Shown: positions 26,466 to 34,758, counted from the stretch's first letter. The stretch is 64,000 nt of DNA from Hyphomicrobiales bacterium (GCA_900470445.1 UCAU01000012.1:1-64000); one strand, 5' to 3'. Notes: generated by a model not told the origin, from the sequence alone. Numbers and translations: made by a program.

Positions 26466-26828
26466 ATGGCGTCATACCGTGTCCTCATCGTTGAAGACGA
26501 ATGGCTGATCGCCCGGGACTATGTTTCGATCCTGGCCGCGGTCGGCCATGTGCCGGTCGGCCCGGCCGCGAGTGTGATAGCGGCAGAGGCCTTGCTGGAC
26601 AGCGAGCAGGTCGATATCGCGCTGCTGGACTACAAGCTGGGCGCAGGCACCAGCGCGACCCTGGTGCAACGGCTTAACCAGGCGGGTATTCCATTCATCG
26701 TTTCAACCGGCCACGCCAGGGCCGACCTGCCGGAGGAATTTTCCTCAGGTGCCCTGGTCGCCAAGCCGGTCGATCCCCGCAATCTCGCTGCGACGATCGA
26801 GCGATTACTACAGGTCCGCCATACCTGA
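26466..26828 (+). CDS. Single-domain response regulator (receiver)
   Basis: This 120-residue CheY-like protein starts with VLIVEDEWLIARDY (acidic pocket). It has the phosphoacceptor aspartate in ALLDYKLG, the Thr-type residue in FIVSTGHA and the lysine in LVAKPVD. There is no output domain. It lies 4 bases after the hybrid kinase and is almost surely its partner. The conserved start is MASYRV. Confidence 0.92.
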   Translation: MASYRVLIVEDEWLIARDYVSILAAVGHVPVGPAASVIAAEALLDSEQVDIALLDYKLGAGTSATLVQRLNQAGIPFIVSTGHARADLPEEFSSGALVAKPVDPRNLAATIERLLQVRHT

Positions 26829-26897
26829 ATCGCGCAACTTAACCTATGTTAGCTGTGTGCCCGAACGGACCTGATATGGTTTTCGCGAAGGAATAAC

Positions 26898-27290
26898 ATG
26901 ACCCAGCACCATGGCGATCTCCGCGTTCTGATCTGTGAAGACGAATACCTGCTGGCGAGCGACCTGGCTACCGAGCTGGGCAGCCGCGGGGTCGATGTTG
27001 TGGGCGTCATGGGGCGCGTATCGGAAATCAAGACGGCGATGGAAAGCCCGGATTTTGCTGCCAATGCCGTTGTGCTGGACGTGCAATTGCTGGATGGCAT
27101 GGCACTCGATCTGGTCGCCCCGCTGCTGGCTAGGGGTGTCGCAGTGGTGCTCTGTAGCGGCTATGGAACCCGCGATCTGCCGCCCGAGTTTGCCAATCTC
27201 CCTTCGGTCGGCAAGCCGACCGATACCGATCAATTGCTGGCCGCCCTGGCGCGCTTTGACCGACCGCACGATACGATTACCGCTCCATGA
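26898..27290 (+). CDS. Single-domain response regulator (receiver), second copy
   Basis: This 130-residue receiver has LRVLICEDEYLLASDL, the phosphoacceptor in VVLDVQLLDG, and GKPTDTDQLLAAL in place of the more usual KP start. The stop overlaps the Crp/Fnr gene start (ATGA), so the two are co-translated. It is 69 bases after the first receiver. It probably acts as an intermediate in a phosphorelay or interacts with the regulator next to it. Confidence 0.9.
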   Translation: MTQHHGDLRVLICEDEYLLASDLATELGSRGVDVVGVMGRVSEIKTAMESPDFAANAVVLDVQLLDGMALDLVAPLLARGVAVVLCSGYGTRDLPPEFANLPSVGKPTDTDQLLAALARFDRPHDTITAP

Positions 27291-28066
27291 CCACTCAACC
27301 CGTTGTCACCCTAGAGGATTTTGTCGAACCCGCCGCTTCATCGGCCGATAGCGCGCTGAACGTCTTCATCCGCCGTCTCAAGGCGCTTTATCCACTGCAA
27401 GCGCACGAGCTCGCGGCCTTTGTTGCTCTCGTGCATGACATCTCTCCCGTCCCCTCCCACTCCGAAATTCTCAAGGACGGCGTGCCCAGTCGGGAGGCCG
27501 TGGTCCTGCTGGAAGGGCTGGCTTGTCATTATCGAGTGTTGGACAATGCGCGCCGCCAGATGACCGGATTTGTGGTGCCCGGCGATTTCTGCGATTTCGG
27601 ATTTCTGTCCTCAAGCCCCGTGCGCCAATGCGTGATGAGCCTGGGTCCGGCGGTAATCGGCAAGATCAATCTGGAGCAATTCTCGGCCTTGGGCGATAAA
27701 CTGCCCAATATCGTGGTGGCCACCATGCGTGCCGCCTCGATAGAGCAGGCTTGCGGGCGTGAACTGGTCATCAGCCTGGGTGCGCGCGATGCGCTGCAGC
27801 GCCTGGCCCATTGCCTGTGTGAAATGTACAGCCGGCTCAGAATAGTGGGCCTGGTCAGCCAGAACGATGCCCGCTTCCAGCTCGCCCTGACTCAGGCTGA
27901 ACTGGGCGAGGCGCTGGGCCTGTCCACAGTTCACGTGAACCGCACAATCCAGCAATTGCGCAAGAAAAACCTGATCACCATGGCGCAGGGCGAAGTCAGA
28001 ATTCTGAATTTTCCGGGCCTGGCCGCCATTGCCGCGTTTGACGGTAGCTATCTAGCCCCCGGCTAG
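27287..28066 (+). CDS. Crp/Fnr family transcriptional regulator
   Basis: This 259-residue protein has a cyclic-nucleotide-like sensor domain (about residues 45-150; HSEILKDGVPSREAVVLLEG, then GFVVPGDFCDFG). It has a winged-helix DNA-binding domain with ALTQAELGEALGLSTVHVNR in its recognition region (200-222). The residues that bind cAMP are not obviously kept. There are several cysteines, but not the Fnr N-terminal cluster. It is translated coupled to the receiver upstream. Its 3' end overlaps the convergent receiver gene by 71 bases. It probably regulates stress genes; targets are unknown. Confidence 0.9.
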   Translation: MTTQPVVTLEDFVEPAASSADSALNVFIRRLKALYPLQAHELAAFVALVHDISPVPSHSEILKDGVPSREAVVLLEGLACHYRVLDNARRQMTGFVVPGDFCDFGFLSSSPVRQCVMSLGPAVIGKINLEQFSALGDKLPNIVVATMRAASIEQACGRELVISLGARDALQRLAHCLCEMYSRLRIVGLVSQNDARFQLALTQAELGEALGLSTVHVNRTIQQLRKKNLITMAQGEVRILNFPGLAAIAAFDGSYLAPG

Positions 28067-28538
28067 GGCGCAGCGTGCGGGCCAGTGCCCGGGCAAAATT
28101 CTGGGCCGGCGCTTGCCGCGCCGGCGCCACGGCCGGTGCGGGCATCGCGCTGGACAGCCGGGTGGCCGGGCGACGTGTCATGGCGACGATTTCCGACACC
28201 AGTTTTTTGCGATCGAGCGGCTTTTCCAACAAGGAAGCGTCGCGGAACCGGGCCGGCAGCGCCTGGCGGTCATAAGCGGTTGCAAACAGGATCGGCACGC
28301 CCTGATTTTGCAGCAGCTCGGCCACGCCGAACACATTGGTGCCATGGAGCCTTATATCCAGCACCGCAGCATCGATCTTGCGGCGCCCGATGAGCTGGGT
28401 GGCATAAAACGGAGTGGGAGCCGGGCCCAGCACGGTGGCACCAAGATCGCGCAACTCGCGGCAGATGTCGGTCGCCAACAAGAAGTCGTCTTCGACGACG
28501 ACGATCCGCTTGCCATTGAGATCTGCTACGTCTTCCAT
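27996..28538 (-). CDS. Response regulator receiver with a basic C-terminal tail
   Basis: This 180-residue protein has a receiver domain in residues 10-125: VVVEDDFLLATDICREL, AAVLDIRLHGTNVF with the phosphoacceptor, FATAYDR and LLEKPLD. A basic Pro/Ala/Arg-rich tail of about 55 residues follows. The last 23 codons are antisense to the 3' end of the Crp/Fnr gene. I chose the ATG at 28538 with GGAG upstream. A possible EcfG-like promoter lies about 107 bases before. The tail may be a disordered protein- or nucleic-acid-binding region. Confidence 0.85.
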   Translation of the reverse strand: MEDVADLNGKRIVVVEDDFLLATDICRELRDLGATVLGPAPTPFYATQLIGRRKIDAAVLDIRLHGTNVFGVAELLQNQGVPILFATAYDRQALPARFRDASLLEKPLDRKKLVSEIVAMTRRPATRLSSAMPAPAVAPARQAPAQNFARALARTLRPSRGLDSYRQTRQWRPGPENSEF

Positions 28539-28644
28539 TGTGCTCCACCCGCCTGTGTAGCCTGGCGTCGATTGCCGCCAGCGCGGCCCGCCCGCCGCTC
28601 CTCCGAAACGCAACCCGCTGCCTGGCGCTTCGTTCAATTCCGTT

Positions 28645-28670
28645 AACCCATATTAAGCCATCCGCGTTCC
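28645..28670 (-). promoter_or_regulatory. Weak EcfG-like promoter candidate
   Basis: The minus strand has GGAAC, 17 bases, then GGTT (one mismatch to CGTT), 107 bases upstream of the receiver gene at 28538. Confidence 0.28.
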
Positions 28671-28677
28671 GTGACCG

Positions 28678-28992
28678 ATGCAAGGAACCAGATCGCTCTC
28701 TGCTGCTTCATCGAATATGCAAGCACCCACAAGTGAGCAGATCCGCGATCGCATCGACGCTGGCCAGACCGGCGAAAAGATCGCCATGCCCGATCCTGCG
28801 GCCGCGCCCCTGGGCAGCGATGCCGAGGCGGCCGGCAATCCACCAACGGCGCAGGAGCGCGCCATGGACGCTGCTGCTACCCCAGCGCGACCGGAAAGGG
28901 GGCATGAGTTGGCCGGCGGCTTCATCTATGCGGCGCTGGTTCTGGCTATCGCCGTGGCATTGGTGTTCATCGTCCTGCTGGCGCGGCCGTGA
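28678..28992 (+). CDS. Small single-pass membrane protein, function unknown
   Basis: This protein of about 104 residues has a polar N-terminal region (EQIRDRIDAGQTGEKIAMPD, then an Ala/Pro-rich stretch). One C-terminal transmembrane helix follows (IYAALVLAIAVALVFIVLLA). The start is uncertain: ATG 28678 and ATG 28717 are both possible, and neither has a good ribosome site. Its stop codon overlaps the GTG start of the CheB-like gene (GTGA), so they are translated together. It may tether or couple that enzyme to the membrane. Confidence 0.68.
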   Translation: MQGTRSLSAASSNMQAPTSEQIRDRIDAGQTGEKIAMPDPAAAPLGSDAEAAGNPPTAQERAMDAAATPARPERGHELAGGFIYAALVLAIAVALVFIVLLARP

Positions 28993-29990
28993 GCTCCGCC
29001 CCGGTTCCAACCTCCCCGCCACGCCGCGCCGTCGCCATCGGCGGCTCGACCGGCGCCATGCCCGCCGTTCGACAAATCCTGCAGGACCTGCCCGATACCG
29101 TCTCGGCGCCACTCTTCCTGGTGCTGCATATCGGCGCCGAAGGCCGCAACTTTCTGGCCGATGCCCTCAGCGATGCCGGGCCTCGCACCGTGCTGACCGC
29201 CGAGGACGAGCAGCCAATTTCCGAAAACTGCGTCTATGTGGCGCCGGTCGACCGGCACCTGCTGGTGCTGGATGGAGTGATCCGGCTCGGCCGGGGTCCG
29301 CGTGAAAATCTGTCTCGTCCTGCCATCGACCCGCTGCTGCGATCCGTTGGCGCCTCTTATGGCGGTGGCGCCATCGGCGTCGTGCTCAGTGGCAGGCTCA
29401 ATGACGGGGCGGCCGGCCTTGCCGATCTCAAGCGTTGCGGCGGCTCCACCATGGTGCAGAACCCCAATGACGCCGTCGCGGCCGACATGCCCATCGGTGC
29501 GCTGGACGCCAGCGCCATAGACTATCGCGCCCCCGCCGGAAGGTTGGGCGGAGCCCTCGCTGATTTGCTGGCCGAACCGCCCGGGCCCAATCTCCCCGTG
29601 CCTGATGCCGTGTTGCTCGAGATCGATATTGCCCTGGGCCGGCCCTGCCTGACGGCCGATATCGAAACCTTTGCCGATCCAGTGGCTTTGTCCTGCCCCA
29701 GTTGCGGGGGCGTGCTGTCACAGGTGCGTACCGGCCCATTGCGCTTCCGCTGCCAGGTCGGCCATGCCTTCACCGCCGACATTTTGGCCAAGGAACAGGA
29801 AGGCGCGCTCGACGAAGCTGTGCGGATCGCACTGCGCATCGTTGAGGAACGCGCCCAATTGATTGATCGCCTTGCTCGCGATTCCGACGCCGCCGGCCGG
29901 AGCCACAGCGCCCGCGATTTCGCCCGCAAGGGCCAGGAATTGCGCCGCCACGCCGATGTGCTCCGCCGCGCCGCGCTGGGGCAGATGTAG
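28989..29990 (+). CDS. Stand-alone CheB-like methylesterase with a C-terminal zinc-ribbon-like region
   Basis: This 333-residue protein keeps the CheB catalytic set: Ser20 (IGGSTGA), His47 (LVLHIG) and Asp139 (LSGRLNDGAA). It lacks the usual receiver domain. After residue 220 it carries CPSCGGVL and RCQVGHAF, a zinc-ribbon-like region, and an Arg/Glu-rich helical tail. GTG is the start codon (28989), overlapping the upstream stop. No chemoreceptor or CheA gene is nearby. It may act in a stress-signalling pathway, with the hybrid kinase 3 kb away, rather than in chemotaxis. Confidence 0.86.
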   Translation: MSSAPVPTSPPRRAVAIGGSTGAMPAVRQILQDLPDTVSAPLFLVLHIGAEGRNFLADALSDAGPRTVLTAEDEQPISENCVYVAPVDRHLLVLDGVIRLGRGPRENLSRPAIDPLLRSVGASYGGGAIGVVLSGRLNDGAAGLADLKRCGGSTMVQNPNDAVAADMPIGALDASAIDYRAPAGRLGGALADLLAEPPGPNLPVPDAVLLEIDIALGRPCLTADIETFADPVALSCPSCGGVLSQVRTGPLRFRCQVGHAFTADILAKEQEGALDEAVRIALRIVEERAQLIDRLARDSDAAGRSHSARDFARKGQELRRHADVLRRAALGQM

Positions 29991-29992
29991 CT

Positions 29993-30178
29993 TTATCCTT
30001 GGGCGAGGAAGAATATGGTGCCGAACACCAGAACGAAGACCAGCACTGCCAACACGATCCGCACCATGCTGCCATAAGGCTTGCTGCCCAGCACGACGCG
30101 CTCGGCCTTGCCGCGGCCGAGCTCGGTTATGCTGCTGTCGGTTTCCGGGCGGGTCGGGGGTTTACGCATTTCTGTCAT
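29993..30178 (-). CDS. Small single-pass membrane protein, function unknown
   Basis: This 61-residue protein has a charged N-terminal half (TRPETDSSITELGRGKAERV). One strong C-terminal transmembrane helix follows (MVRIVLAVLVFVLVFGTIFF). An internal ATG at 30169 with GGA 8 bases before it may be the true start. It lies tail to tail with the CheB-like gene. No function can be assigned. Confidence 0.62.
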   Translation of the reverse strand: MTEMRKPPTRPETDSSITELGRGKAERVVLGSKPYGSMVRIVLAVLVFVLVFGTIFFLAQG

Positions 30179-30263
30179 CCAGTGAACCGCCGACCAACGC
30201 CAGCCATGTCATCCGGTTGCTCCCCTGGCCGGGCCTGCCTCTTGCGCTTAACCCAGGTTGGTT

Positions 30264-30288
30264 GGAACCGGCGCAGGCCATCAAGGTT
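30264..30288 (+). promoter_or_regulatory. EcfG-like promoter for the small hydrophilic protein operon
   Basis: The sequence is GGAAC, 16 bases, then GGTT (one mismatch to CGTT), 25 bases before the ATG at 30313 and 12 bases before a perfect GAGGAGGT ribosome site. Confidence 0.5.
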
Positions 30289-30312
30289 ATGCAGAGACAC
30301 GAGGAGGTACAA

Positions 30313-30525
30313 ATGAGCCGCGATGGACTGCCGACAGGGTCAGGAACCGCCGGGCCGGATCGGGATGTCGCCGATCCGCATCCTGAAACGGAGGAAGGTT
30401 TCCACCACAACCAAAAGCCGGGCGGCGCCAATCCGCCGCGCCACGATATTGGTCCCAATCCCGGCAAGCATGATGGCAAGGCGCCACCGCGGCCGCGCAA
30501 TGCCGAGAATGGACGCCGCCAATGA
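30313..30525 (+). CDS. Small hydrophilic (hydrophilin-like) protein
   Basis: This 70-residue protein is rich in Gly, Pro, His, Asp and Asn, with no hydrophobic core (MSRDGLPTGSG, then HHNQKPGGANPPRHDIGPNP). The composition suits a disordered hydrophilin. The start is set by GAGGAGGT; longer in-frame readings have no homology. It overlaps the next gene by 4 bases (ATGA). The EcfG-like promoter upstream supports a stress role, though the function is inferred only. Confidence 0.72.
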   Translation: MSRDGLPTGSGTAGPDRDVADPHPETEEGFHHNQKPGGANPPRHDIGPNPGKHDGKAPPRPRNAENGRRQ

Positions 30526-30824
30526 ACATTGCGAACCTGCAGCTGGAAGGCCTTTATCTGGCTCTTGCCGCCATCAACAATGCCTTGGTGGAGAAAGGCG
30601 TGTTGAGCCGGGAAGAAATGAGCCTGGCCTTGCGCCGTGCCGAACAGATCGCGGTCGGCGACGATCGCATGGACGAACTCAGCAGTGCCGAGCGGGAGGC
30701 CGTGGCTTTTGCGCCAAGATTGCTGCTGCTGGCCAATGATCGGGCAGCCTCGGATCCGGCGAGCTTTTCCGAACTGGCGCGCTTGGTCGGGCAGACCAAG
30801 CGGCCGCATCCCGATCAGCTCTAG
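30522..30824 (+). CDS. Conserved small helical protein, function unknown
   Basis: This 100-residue, mostly helical protein has LEGLYLALAAINNALVEKG, then REEMSLALRRAEQIA. It is translated coupled to the hydrophilin-like protein (ATGA overlap) and shares its EcfG-like promoter. No motif indicates enzyme activity. It ends 3 bases before a convergent gene. Confidence 0.72.
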   Translation: MNIANLQLEGLYLALAAINNALVEKGVLSREEMSLALRRAEQIAVGDDRMDELSSAEREAVAFAPRLLLLANDRAASDPASFSELARLVGQTKRPHPDQL

Positions 30825-30827
30825 GGG

Positions 30828-31082
30828 TCAGTAGCGCCCGCGGATACGATCCAGAATCTGGCTCAGGATGAGCTGTCCCGCCGGCGTGAAGGTGATCTTG
30901 CCGTCATGGCGCTGCGCCAGTTCGTACCGCTCCAGCTCCGCCACTGCCTCCGGATCAACCCGGTGCCCGGCATCGTCAGCAGCCACGACAGCCGTCACCG
31001 CGTCGCCGCTGCCGAGCTGGTGATAGACGGCAAAGGCGAAGACCGCCAATGCCTTGTCACTGAGATCGTTGGGAGTCGTCAT
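30828..31082 (-). CDS. Small conserved protein, function unknown
   Basis: This 84-residue soluble protein resembles a winged-helix-like fold (LAVFAFAVYHQLGSGDAVTA, then GKITFTPAGQLILSQ). The ATG at 31082 has GAGAGGACC upstream. It is monocistronic and convergent with the 30522 gene. No function is recognised. Confidence 0.68.
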   Translation of the reverse strand: MTTPNDLSDKALAVFAFAVYHQLGSGDAVTAVVAADDAGHRVDPEAVAELERYELAQRHDGKITFTPAGQLILSQILDRIRGRY

Positions 31083-31259
31083 CTATTGGTCCTCTCGCCC
31101 ATCGGCAGGTAATTGCCGGCGGCGCGAGAAGTTCCCGGCACGAGAGCCGGGTGTGGCATCTTGAACCAAGCTCGCCGCGCTCCTAATTCATCCTCGTCGA
31201 CATGGTTTCGACGCTGATCCCCCTGCACTTGAGGTGCACTGCGAATTGGTGAAAATGCT

Positions 31260-31397
31260 ATGGAAACACAGGATATAAGGACATCATCGCGCTTCGACTA
31301 CGCCGCCATGGGCTTGGCATGGAAACCCGATCTGGCCCGGTGCAGGGCCGAGCTGCACAGGCCTGTCGCGCTGATGCGACCGCATGTGAGGGACTGA
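31260..31397 (+). CDS. Possible small ORF preceding the 31400 gene
   Basis: A 45-codon reading frame (METQDIRTSSRFDYAAMGLA, then an Arg-rich tail) ends 2 bases before the next start. The ribosome site is poor. Coupling of the two starts is the main support. It could instead be a leader. The sequence 31083-31259 shows no other signal. Confidence 0.33.
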   Translation: METQDIRTSSRFDYAAMGLAWKPDLARCRAELHRPVALMRPHVRD

Positions 31398-31399
31398 CG

Positions 31400-31696
31400 A
31401 TGAGCACTCCAGCCTTCATGCTCGACGACGATCTCGATGTGCGCCGGGCCGATCTCGTTGGCTATTATCATCCGCGTGAAATCGTCGCCGATGCCAGTCT
31501 GACGCTGAGCCGGCGCCGGGCGCTGCTGGCCTATTGGCTGTCCGACGTCAATGCAGTGCGTGGCGCCCCAGGGCTTCGCCGCTCCAAGGCCGGCGTCACC
31601 GTCTCGGTCGATCAATTGCAGGCAGCCCTCTGCCAGCTTGATCAGATGAGCGATAGCGTGCCGCCGCCCGAAAACGCTCCGGCGCTATTCGCCTGA
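31400..31696 (+). CDS. Small conserved protein, function unknown
   Basis: This 98-residue protein has SLTLSRRRALLAYWLSDVNA and RGAPGLRRSKAGVTVSVDQL, a pattern seen in short conserved proteins of Hyphomicrobiales with no known function. I chose the ATG at 31400 after GAGGGA; the longer reading has no support. It is followed by a hairpin. It may share a transcript with the small ORF upstream. Confidence 0.72.
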   Translation: MSTPAFMLDDDLDVRRADLVGYYHPREIVADASLTLSRRRALLAYWLSDVNAVRGAPGLRRSKAGVTVSVDQLQAALCQLDQMSDSVPPPENAPALFA

Positions 31697-31702
31697 CCAA
31701 AG

Positions 31703-31728
31703 GAGCGCCCCGCATCCCCGGGGCGCTC
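31703..31728. terminator. Hairpin terminator between convergent genes
   Basis: A 10-bp perfect stem GAGCGCCCCG/CGGGGCGCTC with a 6-base loop separates the 31400 gene from the monooxygenase. The U-tracts are weak on both sides. Confidence 0.5.
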
Positions 31729-31732
31729 GCTC

Positions 31733-33094
31733 CTAGCCGGCTTCCCGCTGGTCGCGCGCCAGGGCAAAACTATTGGCCGGGCGGGCAAGGCCTAGATTTT
31801 CCCGCAAGGTCGTGCCTTCATATTCATGCCGGAACAGGCCGCGGCGACGAAGGATCGGGACCACCTGGTCGACGAAATCGGTGAGGCCCGTCGGCAGGAT
31901 GGGTGGCATGATGTTGAAGGCGTCGGCGGCCCCGTTCTCGAACCATTCCACCATGGCGTCGGCAATCTGCTCGGGCGTGCCCACCACCGTGCGATGGCCA
32001 CGCGCTCCCGCCACGGCGAGATACAATTGCCGCAGCGTCAGATTGTTGCGCTCGACCAGGTCCGTCACCAGTTTGAGCCGGCTCTTGTTGAGCTCGGTAT
32101 CGGCCGGCAATGGCGGCGCGCGGTCATCCAGCGAATAGCCGGACAGGTCCACGCCCTTATAGTGCCGCTGCAGGATGCTCCAGGCGATCGATGGGTGGAT
32201 CAGGGACTGGATGTAATCGTAATTGTCCTGCGCCTCCCGCTCGGTACCACCCAGCACCGGGAAAATGCCAGGGCTGATCAGCAGGTCTTCCTGGCTGCGC
32301 CCGTAGCGCGCCAGCCGTCCCTTTACATCGCCATAGAATTCCTGCGCATCTTCCAGTGTCTGGTTGGCAGTAAAGATCATTTCGGCGGTGCGCGCCGCCA
32401 GTTCCCGCCCGGGCTCGGACGCCCCGGCCTGCACGATCACCGGATAGCCCTGTACCGGGCGCCCGACATTGAGTGGGCCGCTAACGGTGAAGAACGTGCC
32501 GGAATGGTTGAGCTGATGCACCTTGTCCGGATCGAGATAGATGCCGCTCTGCTTGTCGCGGATAAAGGCATCGTCCTCGTAGGAATCCCACAGGCCCTTG
32601 ACCAGATCGACGAATTCTTCGGCCCGCTTGTAGCGGTCGGCATGGGCGGGATGGCCGGGAATGGAAAAGTTGTTCGATACATCGGCGCCCGTCGTGACCA
32701 CGTTCCAGGCCGCCCGCCCCTTGCTGATATAGTCGAGCGAGGCAAATTTGCGCGCCAGCAGATAGGGGTCCTCATAGGTCGTGGAGGCGGTGGCGACAAA
32801 GCCGATATGACTGGTTACCTGCGACAGTGCGGCCCATAGCGTCACCGGCTCGAAATGGGCGCCCTGGCTCGAGCGCCGCAGCGCTTCAGGGTCCTTGGTG
32901 CGGTCCCAGCCGGCCGGGCTGTCGGCGACGAAGACCAGGTCGAACGTGCCCCGCTCCGCCGTCTGCACCAGTTCCTTGTAATGATCGATATTGAGCCCGG
33001 CATCGGCTTGCGAATCCGGGTGCCGCCAGGCGGAAACGTGATGTCCGGTCGCCATGATGAAGGCGCCGAGCTTGATCTGTCTTTGCTTAGCCAT
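31733..33094 (-). CDS. FMN-dependent monooxygenase, NtaA/SnaA/DszA family
   Basis: This 453-residue protein belongs to the bacterial luciferase-like monooxygenases of the NtaA/SnaA/SoxA type. Recognisable parts are IKLGAFIMATGHHVSAWRHP, DLVFVADSPAG, GFVATASTTYEDPYLLARKF, WNVVTTGADVSNNFS and PVIVQAGASEPGRELAA. Members use reduced FMN to cleave C-S, C-N or related bonds, with a separate flavin reductase. I chose the ATG at 33094 (GGGAG 6 bases before). It follows the three-gene ABC importer in one operon, so it probably breaks down the imported compound, such as an organosulfur molecule. Confidence 0.9.
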   Translation of the reverse strand: MAKQRQIKLGAFIMATGHHVSAWRHPDSQADAGLNIDHYKELVQTAERGTFDLVFVADSPAGWDRTKDPEALRRSSQGAHFEPVTLWAALSQVTSHIGFVATASTTYEDPYLLARKFASLDYISKGRAAWNVVTTGADVSNNFSIPGHPAHADRYKRAEEFVDLVKGLWDSYEDDAFIRDKQSGIYLDPDKVHQLNHSGTFFTVSGPLNVGRPVQGYPVIVQAGASEPGRELAARTAEMIFTANQTLEDAQEFYGDVKGRLARYGRSQEDLLISPGIFPVLGGTEREAQDNYDYIQSLIHPSIAWSILQRHYKGVDLSGYSLDDRAPPLPADTELNKSRLKLVTDLVERNNLTLRQLYLAVAGARGHRTVVGTPEQIADAMVEWFENGAADAFNIMPPILPTGLTDFVDQVVPILRRRGLFRHEYEGTTLRENLGLARPANSFALARDQREAG

Positions 33095-33111
33095 ATTCAT
33101 CTCCCTCAAAT

Positions 33112-33846
33112 CTAGGCGGCGTTGCGGTCATCGACATCGACGCCGAGCCGCGACAGCAATTGGGCCCGGATGGCGCCGAAGCGCGCATCGCCATGCCGGC
33201 GGCGGCCGGGCAGGTCCACCTGCAGGTCCTCGACGAACCGCCCCTGATCGAGCACCAGGATGCGGTCGGCCAGCGAGATGGCCTCGTCCACGTCATGGGT
33301 CACCAGCAGTACGGCCGGGCGATGGCGGGCGCATAATTCGCGCAGCAAATCGTGCATCTTGATCCGGGTGAGGGCGTCGAGTGCGCCGAACGGTTCGTCG
33401 GCCAATAGCAGAGCCGGTTCGCGCACCAGCGAACGGGCCAGCGCCACGCGTTGCTGCTCGCCGCCGGAGAGCTGGATCGGCCAGGCTGTTTCGCGTCCCG
33501 CCAGGCCCACCTCCTCCAGTGCCTTGCGACCAGCCTCTTGCCCTGCGCCGCGCAGGCCGAGGGTGACGTTCTGGATAACATTCCGCCAGGGCAGCAGCCG
33601 GGCATCCTGGAACACTACCGACAGCTTGTCCGGCGTGTGCAGCGTTCCCGTCCCCTCGACCTCGTAATCGAGCCCGGCCAATGCCCGCAGGAAGGTGCTT
33701 TTGCCCGAACCACTCTTGCCGAGCAGGGCAACGAATTCGCCCTGCGCGATATCAAGATCGACATCGTCAAGAATAGTGGTCTGGCCGAAGCGGCGGGTCA
33801 GGCGGCGAACTTCAACGGCATTCAATGAGCGAGCGTGCGGCGCCAT
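33112..33846 (-). CDS. ABC transporter ATP-binding protein, SsuB/TauB-like
   Basis: This 244-residue ATPase has Walker [10 protein letters not shown], signature [15 protein letters not shown], Walker [13 protein letters not shown] and the H-loop THDVDEA. It powers the import system with the permease and binding protein encoded upstream. The ATG at 33846 lies inside the permease gene (25-base overlap). The ligand class is sulfonate, nitrate or related. It shares the operon with an FMN monooxygenase. Confidence 0.92.
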   Translation of the reverse strand: MAPHARSLNAVEVRRLTRRFGQTTILDDVDLDIAQGEFVALLGKSGSGKSTFLRALAGLDYEVEGTGTLHTPDKLSVVFQDARLLPWRNVIQNVTLGLRGAGQEAGRKALEEVGLAGRETAWPIQLSGGEQQRVALARSLVREPALLLADEPFGALDALTRIKMHDLLRELCARHRPAVLLVTHDVDEAISLADRILVLDQGRFVEDLQVDLPGRRRHGDARFGAIRAQLLSRLGVDVDDRNAA

Positions 33847-34730
33847 GACAACAACCTTTTTTCGAGGAGGCGGACAATTCCGTCCGAGGCAAGACCGAGG
33901 AAGGCATAGACGACCAGGCCGACAATGATGACCTGGGTCTGGCCATAGCTGCGGGCGAGTTCGATCATGTAGCCGAGCCCGCTGGTGGCATTGATCTGCT
34001 CGACCACCACCAGCGACACCCAGCACAGGGTGACGGCAAAACGCAGGCCCAGCAGGAAGCCGGGCACGGCGCCGGGCAGCACGACCTGCAACAGGAAGTC
34101 GCGCTGGCTCATGCGCAGGGTCTCGGCCAGCTCGACATAGCGTTCGTCGATGGCGCGCAGCGCGTTGTGGGTATGCATGTAGATCGGCACGATGACGCCC
34201 AGGGTAATGATGGTGACCTTCATGGTCTCCCCGATGCCCAGCCACAGCATCAGCAGCGGGATCATGGCCAGGGTCGGCACGGCCCGCTTGATCTGGATGG
34301 GCCCGTCGATCAGCGCCTCACCCACCCGCGACAGGCCCGAGGCAATGGCCAGCAGAAGCCCGATGGCGATGCCGAAGCCCAACCCGAGCAGTGCCCGAAC
34401 CGACGAGGTCAGAAAGTTCGATTGCAGCCGGCCATCGGCAATCAGCTCGCCAAAGGTGCTGGCAATCGCCCAAGGCGAAGGCAGCACACGCGGGTCGATC
34501 AGGCTCAGCCCAGATCCTGCCACCCAGATGAGCACCAGAACCAGCGGCCCGATCTGCAGGCCGAAGGGAATGGCGGGCCCAGGCCCCAGCCGGCGCCGCT
34601 TTCGTGTCGTGCTGGCCGGCGCAATTCCGGCATGTCGCGGTTCAAACGATCTTGGTGCGGGCCGGTTGGGAATGCCCTCGCGCTCGAGAAGCTTGGGTCC
34701 CCGGCCATCGATACTGCCCAGATAGGTCAT
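33822..34730 (-). CDS. ABC transporter permease, SsuC/TauC-like
   Basis: This 302-residue membrane protein has about six helices. Transmembrane segments start near residue 65 (PLVLVLIWVAGSGLSL) after a basic cytoplasmic N-terminal tail of about 50 residues. The EAA-type coupling motif is AETLRMSQRDFLLQVVLPGA. AGGAG lies 8 bases before the ATG at 34730. It partners the ATPase and the binding protein in the same operon. Confidence 0.9.
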   Translation of the reverse strand: MTYLGSIDGRGPKLLEREGIPNRPAPRSFEPRHAGIAPASTTRKRRRLGPGPAIPFGLQIGPLVLVLIWVAGSGLSLIDPRVLPSPWAIASTFGELIADGRLQSNFLTSSVRALLGLGFGIAIGLLLAIASGLSRVGEALIDGPIQIKRAVPTLAMIPLLMLWLGIGETMKVTIITLGVIVPIYMHTHNALRAIDERYVELAETLRMSQRDFLLQVVLPGAVPGFLLGLRFAVTLCWVSLVVVEQINATSGLGYMIELARSYGQTQVIIVGLVVYAFLGLASDGIVRLLEKRLLSWRRTLAH

Positions 34731-34758
34731 GATGGATCTCCTGAGTAAAATTGCGCGG

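Noticed and set aside
29863..30312. Long in-frame extension of the 30313 gene
   Set aside because: It runs through the CheB-like gene and a promoter, and the perfect ribosome site is at 30301.
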